Origin: Neurospora crassa OR74A
Taxonomy: Eukaryota; Ascomycota; Sordariomycetes; Sordariales; Sordariaceae
Direction of reading: 5' to 3'
Length of the DNA stretch: 64,000 nucleotides
Assembly: GCF_000182925.2 (NCBI RefSeq)
Contig: NC_026503.1
Coordinates: 3,286,001 to 3,350,000, forward strand
How positions within the stretch are numbered: the first letter of the stretch is position 1; each line of letters begins with the position of its first letter. Below, piece after piece: positions 58,367-64,000 of this stretch. The translations under genes and the position numbers were made by a program. The notes beneath the pieces are model-generated. The model was given only the letters and a program-made list of their open reading frames with translations. It was not told the DNA's origin and searched no databases.

Positions 58367-58933
58367 CTTGGCCGTCTTCCTGTAGAATTTCTTCTATAGG
58401 TATGCTATGTTGCGTCTGTCGACTTGAGCGAAGTAGGGATCAGGAAAGGATTTTGTTGCCAGTGGATGGTGGATTTTTGTGTCTTGTGCGGAGTCAGCTG
58501 CCAGTAATCTGCGCTAAGCCTAATTTGTCTCACTGGCTGGCCGGCAAAGTAGGTGGTCTGTGCACTTTGCCATCGTCCATGCCGTTACCCCATCTGTGGC
58601 CCCTGAATTCACTGTCATATCATCACCAAGTTGCACGGCGGAACGGGTTCACGAAAGCATAGATGGGTAGCAGGTTATACGATAACTCTCTTGCTTGGTC
58701 ACTTGCGACCATTCGGCGCGTAACAGCTAGCTACACGAGCACATACTCATTAACAGTACAAGTAGACACTTACTTCGCTTGACTTTCGTAGAACCGACAA
58801 ACTCCACCCCTTGATACATCGTGTCCTCCCAACCATACCCATTGAAAGCGTCCATATAAACCCATCCCTTCTCTTGCTGAAGCCATGCTTTTTCAGTAGG
58901 GCATATTGCATTAAATTCATCCCTATACATCAT
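58367..58933. other. uL1 promoter region and 3' flank of the Ybp-like gene
   Basis: 567 bases between two minus-strand genes. It includes a pyrimidine-rich stretch near the uL1 start; no other feature seen. Confidence 0.5.
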
Positions 58934-60988
58934 CTACTTCTCAACAGCAAAGCCCTCGGCCGCCTCCAACCGACTCAGACGCTCGCTCAACACATCCAAG
59001 TCGAACTGCAATGACCCCAACTCTTGGCCCTCAATCTCTCCGCTGTCCACGGCCTTCTTCACCTTCGCTACCGCATCATGAAGCGGCGCGAACCAGCGCT
59101 CCTTGACCGTCGCATCCAAGTTCGGAGGCAGTACCCTCCTCCACTTGTCCGCCGAACTCCACAAGAACAACCCAAAGTTCACAGCCTGGAGGAAAAAGGG
59201 GGCATTGGTGCCCAACTCATTCACCAGCTTCTGGAGATCCAGTTCTTTGAGGAAGCCCATGTTGGGAAATACTACGTACTGGACCGTCTCGAGCGCCTGA
59301 GGACCAGCGAATACGTTCATGTTTGTTCCAGCCCTCGATCTTGTGCCAGGTGTCGCGGTACCCGGCTGCAGGGATGGTGATGGGAGGGGAGCCTGATTGT
59401 TTAGAGCCGCAAGATTTTGAGGGGCTGCTTGCGCATTGGGAGCGGCAGCGATAAGTTCTTCGCGGAGCCATGTGACTGCGCACGCCTTGAGCGATGCGTA
59501 GTCGCAGTTTTCGAGAAGATCGTACAGAATCTTCAGACGGTCGTCGTCGGCTGGGTCGGCGTGAAGAACCAGCCCGGCAAGACAGCTCGCGGCATTGCGC
59601 ACGTGTAGTTGCGGGTGGAAGACCGCAATGAGTGTTACAAAAAGAATGTAGCGCATGTAGTCCGAGGTTGCTTCGTCAGGGTTCGTCGTTTGGTTGGCGA
59701 GCGGCGCCTTGGGAATCGCTGAAATAAGACCCTTGTCGTGAAGCCAAAGGCCGATGGTGACCAGGGCTTGCACCGTTCCCGGCGCTTTTCGAATCTGATC
59801 CTCAGCGTCATCTTGAAGGAACTTCTCGAGCATGGCCAAGTGGTCGGGGAAGATGTGCATATCGGGTACCGGGTGGTCGGAGTCGAACACGGTTGTAGAG
59901 AACACCCAGTATGCCAAAAGAATGACGCATCCACCCGTCGACAAGCCAATGTCTTCCGGCTTGGCTATGTCTTCTGTTTTGGATAGGGGATCGGTTTGGA
60001 GAGTGCCCTCGGTGACTTGGCTAAGGAAGGTTTTGTCGCAAGACGACAGACCGAGATCAGCGATCAATGCCTGTGGTGTTATTGGGTCAGCGCACTCGGC
60101 GACATTTCATTCACAAGGACAAAGTCAACATACCACCAACTGTCCAACAGCGCCATCCTTCTCCGACAGCTCCTTCTCTTCACGGAATCTCGCCATGAGG
60201 GTCTTGCGCCCAGGGACGATCTTCTCCGGGTTGTGGAACTCCAACAGCCTTGGTGCCCACGCCACATCGTTCTTGTTGACAAAGGACTCAAGAATGCATG
60301 TCGCGAAGCTCAAGAGCAACCTTTCCTGTATCGCAGTCTCTGTGGGATGCTCAGTGTCCTTGTCTGCCTCGGGATCGGGGGCATTCTTAGTGGCATCCCC
60401 ATGCTGATCTGGATTTGCGACGTTGACGCTCGACTTGCGGGTGGGAAGAGGTGGCCTCTTGTTACCGGCTAAGCTACGAACGAGGTTGATGACGGCCGCG
60501 GTCATCTCATGGTTGGGCCGGTAGGTGTTGTAGATGGTCTGTAGGGATGTAGCGAGGAATCGGCTTGGATATTTCGTCTTGATGCGCTTATGTAGGATGG
60601 ACAGCATGTTGACTAGGGTGATGAACTTTTGCTTGAACGGCACCGACTTCTCGCCGTTGGTCTCCCCTGCCTCACTTTCGTCGTCGCTCTGATAGCCGTC
60701 ATCCTGGCTGAGGAGTTCGAGGGTCTCGAGGACCTTGAGAATAACTTCACGGGGGTTGCCCAGTCGCGCAATCGTCTCCAAGCACTCGTCGGAGCCGGGA
60801 AGGTTGACTAGGTTATAAACCAGATCCCAACCGATTTCCTGAGTGAGCTCTGCATCTTGGAGGACTTCATTGAGGGTTGGCAGGACGGCCGGAGAGAGGT
60901 TCGTCTCGACAATGGTAAGATATGTGAAGCGGTCAGTGGCAGGGGGTCTAGCCTCTTTGATGGCCGCGATGGCCTTTTCGGAATCCAT
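58934..60988 (-). CDS. Ybp1/Ybp2 - Alf4 - glomulin family protein
   Basis: Exons 60988-60134 and 60070-58934 give 663 residues (63-base intron, GTATGT to ACAG, phase 0). The protein is helical throughout, in the HEAT-like style of the YAP-binding/Alf4/glomulin family. Features matching that family are the N-terminal GWDLVYNLVNLPGSDECLET, KYPSRFLATSLQTIYNTY in the middle, and RYILFVTLIAVFHPQLHVRN further on. An acidic insert (DDGYQSDDESEAGETNGE) and a polar linker interrupt the helices. Yeast Ybp1 assists peroxide activation of Yap1 and Ybp2 works at kinetochores; plant Alf4 and glomulin inhibit the Rbx1 subunit of cullin ligases. Which role applies here cannot be decided. Confidence 0.85.
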
Positions 60989-61861
60989 TATTGCTGCCTA
61001 AGGGGGGGTATTGTCGTAGTTGTGGGATGTTGTTGTGGTGATGGTATGGAATCGGTGTTGGGTACCAGTCAGTGATGTCGTGTCGCAAACGAGTGGTGGG
61101 CAGGGCGCGCGAAAGAATGTTGAGATTTCGTTGTTGGGCAATGACGGGTGGGAGGTCTTGCGTGATCCAAATTGTTGTGTTTCAATCGTCGATGGTGGTT
61201 CTTGTGAGGCTGTGCTGAAAGTCTAGTAGTTCTACCTCTAGCGGTTCCTTGTTTGGCAGAATGGAGGAAAGGAGGATTGACATCAAGGTGCAGCACCACA
61301 AGCGAACAAGCTCGATGTTACCCCGCACTCCGCCCTGTCGCCAAGCTGCGGACGGCGACTAGTAGCTCTGGGCGCCTGTTTTTTGCTATGCACACTATGT
61401 CGCTAACTGCCCTATACTGGGGATGGGTGGGTCTGGAGCTTGAGGTTGATGGAAGTGGAAGCTGTTGCTTTTTCTCAACGGTCTGGAGCACTCTGAGAAG
61501 ACTTTGAGATGGTGTTCCTGATCAGCGACTCGATGGCATGGAGGCAGATTTTATTTGACATATTTTTTCCTTCCGTCAAGAGCCGGATGACCGGGTGGCT
61601 ATGGATACCTCGCGTATGGCCTGAAACGATCCACTGATGACGTCCTGTTAGTACCGCCTTCCCTGCTGTGTTCAGGTACCTGAACAGGACATTGGGGCCC
61701 AGAACCTTGAGTGCCGAAGACAACTGAACCATCAGAGGCACCATTCAACAGAAGAGCCAACCAACCAGGGCATCATCAAACACATATTCTAGAGCCTTTC
61801 CAACGACTTTGGTTTCATACCTATATCAACAGATCTTGAAACATGTGAAAATGAAAAAGGT
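60989..61861. other. Gap, 0.87 kb
   Basis: Promoter side of the Ybp-like gene and 3' flank of the SET gene; no feature recognised. Confidence 0.5.
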
Positions 61862-63394
61862 TCACCAACCTTCTTCATCTCCCTCCCCATAACCTTCGCT
61901 CTTGTTTCGACTACTCCAAGCCCCATGGCCGCAGGGATTCCTCGCCAACCCTTTCATCTCCCTAAGCGCCTCATCCCCTTCTCCCAACACCATCGTCCCA
62001 AATTCTACCGCCAATGCCGCCCACTTCATCACCATCCACGTCTCTCCCGCTTTACTATGCTCCCTCGCCGCCATTGCATACGCCTCGTGAATCGTCCCCC
62101 ATAGCCCTTCCATTTCATACAAACTCACCATCAACTCTGCCGCTTTTGTTCCATCCCCTTCCCCTTTCCCTTCCCCTCGCTCTCTACTCCCCATCTTCCA
62201 CCCTCCCTCCTCCTCTCCCCTTTCTACTTCACTACCACCATCTTGCCCTTCCTTCAACAGTCTCCAAACTTTCCTGATCAATCTCACCCTCCAATCCGCC
62301 TCCTCCACCCTTCCCCCCGACCGTGAGCAAAGCTCACAAGAGCACTCAAACCCCCACGCCGTACTCAGGAGTTTCTGCCGCGCCTTACGGGATCCAAGTG
62401 GGTTGATGTAAGAGATGGTGATTTCCTCCCCGGGGAGGATGTCTTTCACGGCTGTTATCACTTGAACCAGGCCTGGCCCTCCTTTGTTGCTGTTCCAGTC
62501 CCATCGGTAATCGGCATTGGGGCGACAGTCGTGGTTGAGGCGGGAGATGGAGGAGGCGAAGACTGTGTGCCAGGGGGCATCGTTAGGGTCGATTTGGTTG
62601 TGGAGAGGAGAGGAGTGAGGAGAAGGAGGCCGAGGCCGAGGTGGAGGTGCGGGGATGTCAAAAGCGTTAGTGGTTATAATGGTATCCGTCAGGGCTATTC
62701 GCGAAAGACCACCGGTGACGCTGGCATTCTTCGATTGCGTGGAGAGGTTGAAAAAGGCCGAGCGGTGGGCCGGTGGGAGAGAGGAGATGGCGGCCGCTTG
62801 GAGTGAGATGTGATCGGTGCGCAGCAGTTCGTCGAAGACGCGGTAGTCGATCATGAGAGTCGGGTGTGAGGAGAGTATCACAGAACCGCGAGGGATGCGG
62901 GTGCTGGCTATGAGACCCAGGCCTTTACCGGGAATGGAGCTGATGGTGTATTTTGCAGGGCTGGATGTAATATTCGAATGCGGAGTGAAGGATAAAAGGG
63001 AAATAAGGTAAGCGGCTCGTTGAGCGGTGGTGATGAAAGAGATTCCTTCGTCATTGGCGTAGGAAGTGTCTGTGAAGACACAGAATGCATCGTTGGAAAC
63101 GATGCTGTTGAAGCAGGGATTGGTACTGCTCCAGTTGTGCCCTGGGGAGGTGTTGGGATCTTCTTGGGGATGCGAGTTGGCACTGTTCCCGGCGTAGTAA
63201 GTCAACGCATCGGTCTCGCCAGTCGCGAGAATGTCGGCAGCAGAGGATCGGAGGGGGTCGTCTCCTAGCCCCTCTGGTCCGCACGCTTTGTGATCATAGG
63301 CATGGTTATTAGCCTCGTCGACAATGATGTGTTCTTTCTCGTGCGCCAACACAATCAGTGCAGCTCCAACCAGCAGCAGCCCGGAGAACTTCAT
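61862..63394 (-). CDS. SET-domain protein with a signal-peptide-like N-terminus
   Basis: Single exon, 510 residues, true ATG at 63394. Residues 1-17 (KFSGLLLVGAALIVLA) form a clear signal peptide or anchor. The SET domain spans about 148-358: GKGLGLIASTRIPRG (156-170), the SET signature SRLNHDCRPNA (284-294), EEITISYI (323-330) and a post-SET-like GFECSCELC (348-356). A Pro-rich insert lies at about 249-262. All the usual cofactor and substrate motifs are present, so methyltransferase activity is possible. The C-terminal 150 residues include a Glu/Gly-rich stretch and helices resembling the TPR-like tail of SMYD/Set5-type proteins. Several N-x-S/T sites lie before and within the SET domain. 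SET enzymes normally act in cytosol or nucleus, so the entry signal is unusual. Confidence 0.85.
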   Translation of the reverse strand: MKFSGLLLVGAALIVLAHEKEHIIVDEANNHAYDHKACGPEGLGDDPLRSSAADILATGETDALTYYAGNSANSHPQEDPNTSPGHNWSSTNPCFNSIVSNDAFCVFTDTSYANDEGISFITTAQRAAYLISLLSFTPHSNITSSPAKYTISSIPGKGLGLIASTRIPRGSVILSSHPTLMIDYRVFDELLRTDHISLQAAAISSLPPAHRSAFFNLSTQSKNASVTGGLSRIALTDTIITTNAFDIPAPPPRPRPPSPHSSPLHNQIDPNDAPWHTVFASSISRLNHDCRPNADYRWDWNSNKGGPGLVQVITAVKDILPGEEITISYINPLGSRKARQKLLSTAWGFECSCELCSRSGGRVEEADWRVRLIRKVWRLLKEGQDGGSEVERGEEEGGWKMGSRERGEGKGEGDGTKAAELMVSLYEMEGLWGTIHEAYAMAAREHSKAGETWMVMKWAALAVEFGTMVLGEGDEALREMKGLARNPCGHGAWSSRNKSEGYGEGDEEGW

Positions 63395-64000
63395 GCTTTC
63401 ATGGTAAGTCGTGAATGCAAACGAAGCATAGTAGGAACAAAACCCCCCTTCTAGCTATCAAAAAGCCATTACTCGTGTTTGCCATCAATGTTGCCCAAAA
63501 GAGGTTTGAACAGCTTGCCTTCCATTCAATGTCATCCCAACAATCTGGGGTCTTGCCCCAACCCGTCAATCAGGTTGGCCCTGACGACAAAGAAGATTTA
63601 TCTGGGTACGGCGGCTTGAAAGGCGCCGAGCTTCCCAAATTGGCAAATATCATTCTCCTACGAAACTATCAACACCACATAGTTTCTTGATAGAGTGAAG
63701 CATTTGGTTGTGCAAGGCCAAAGATGAACTTCCATCGCACAACGAGCATAGTCAAGTTAATATGCCCTGCACACGATGTTCTTATAAAGGCGGCTCGAAT
63801 CAACGCCACACTCCCACTTTCGAGGATCCATTCGCCAACGCTATGCCAGTAAAAGCAAAGTCGAATGCTCTTGTCCAAGGCAGATCTCTAGGTAGACATA
63901 GAGTTTTAGGTCATAAGGGCAACTCTAACCAGTGTTGTATTCCATTTCTTTTCCCGACTTTTCCCCGAGATATCAACCAAAGTCTTTCACATTTTGGTAC
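63395..64000. other. Right edge, promoter side of the SET gene
   Basis: About 600 bases without a supported gene up to the window end. Confidence 0.5.

Noticed and set aside
1-64000. CRISPR-like arrays or bacterial-type operons
   Set aside because: None seen; introns, a tRNA intron and the gene families show a eukaryotic nuclear origin.

Overview
The window is nuclear DNA from a filamentous ascomycete, most likely a member of the Sordariales close to Neurospora or Sordaria. The evidence is: short introns with GTRNGT donors, CTAAC/CTGAC-type branch sites and YAG acceptors; CAA-rich leaders; long Q/N/H/E homopeptides; two Zn(II)2Cys6 regulators; a HeLo-domain protein; an intron-bearing tRNA-Pro; and one dispersed 5S rRNA gene with an upstream TATA-like box. 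Gene spacing is loose, with several gaps of 4-8 kb. I see no rRNA cluster, CRISPR array or convincing transposon, and no strongly AT-biased (RIP-like) block.

Layout. 1-629: 3' end of an unrecognised gene (+). 1396-4215: COG1 Golgi tether subunit (+), converging on a sterol glucosyltransferase-like gene (4505-8437, -). 9639-9728: tRNA-Pro(AGG). 10240-13735: a large zinc-cluster regulator in at least three exons (-). 17876-19379: a conserved-looking three-exon protein of unknown role (-). 19.4-26.3 kb is nearly empty. 27091-30314: a C2H2 zinc-finger factor with a 1.34-kb intron and a probable 3'-UTR intron (+). 32208-34136: HeLo domain plus kinase-like domain lacking normal catalytic motifs (-), a fungal counterpart of MLKL-type cell-death executors. 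38218-40474: four-exon Zn2Cys6 regulator (+). 45116-47310: ABCG half-transporter (+). 47688-49040: single-pass PAN-like membrane protein (-). 50802-50920: 5S rRNA (-). 51759-53962: secreted type-B carboxylesterase (+). 55213-56827: NADH pyrophosphatase (-). 57552-58366: ribosomal protein uL1 (-). 58934-60988: Ybp/Alf4/glomulin-like protein (-). 61862-63394: SET-domain protein with a signal-peptide-like N-terminus (-).

There are no operons. The genes mix housekeeping functions (COG1, uL1, Npy1, tRNA, 5S) with regulators and one cell-death type gene. Exon joins were inferred by keeping the reading frame across consensus splice sites; in every reconstructed gene the coding length is a multiple of three and ends at a stop. 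The best candidate for an unusual system is the HeLo-pseudokinase gene. Other notable points are the long intron of the C2H2 gene, a possible dual-targeted NADH pyrophosphatase and poly(dA:dT) tracts of 39-52 bp, two of them inside introns.
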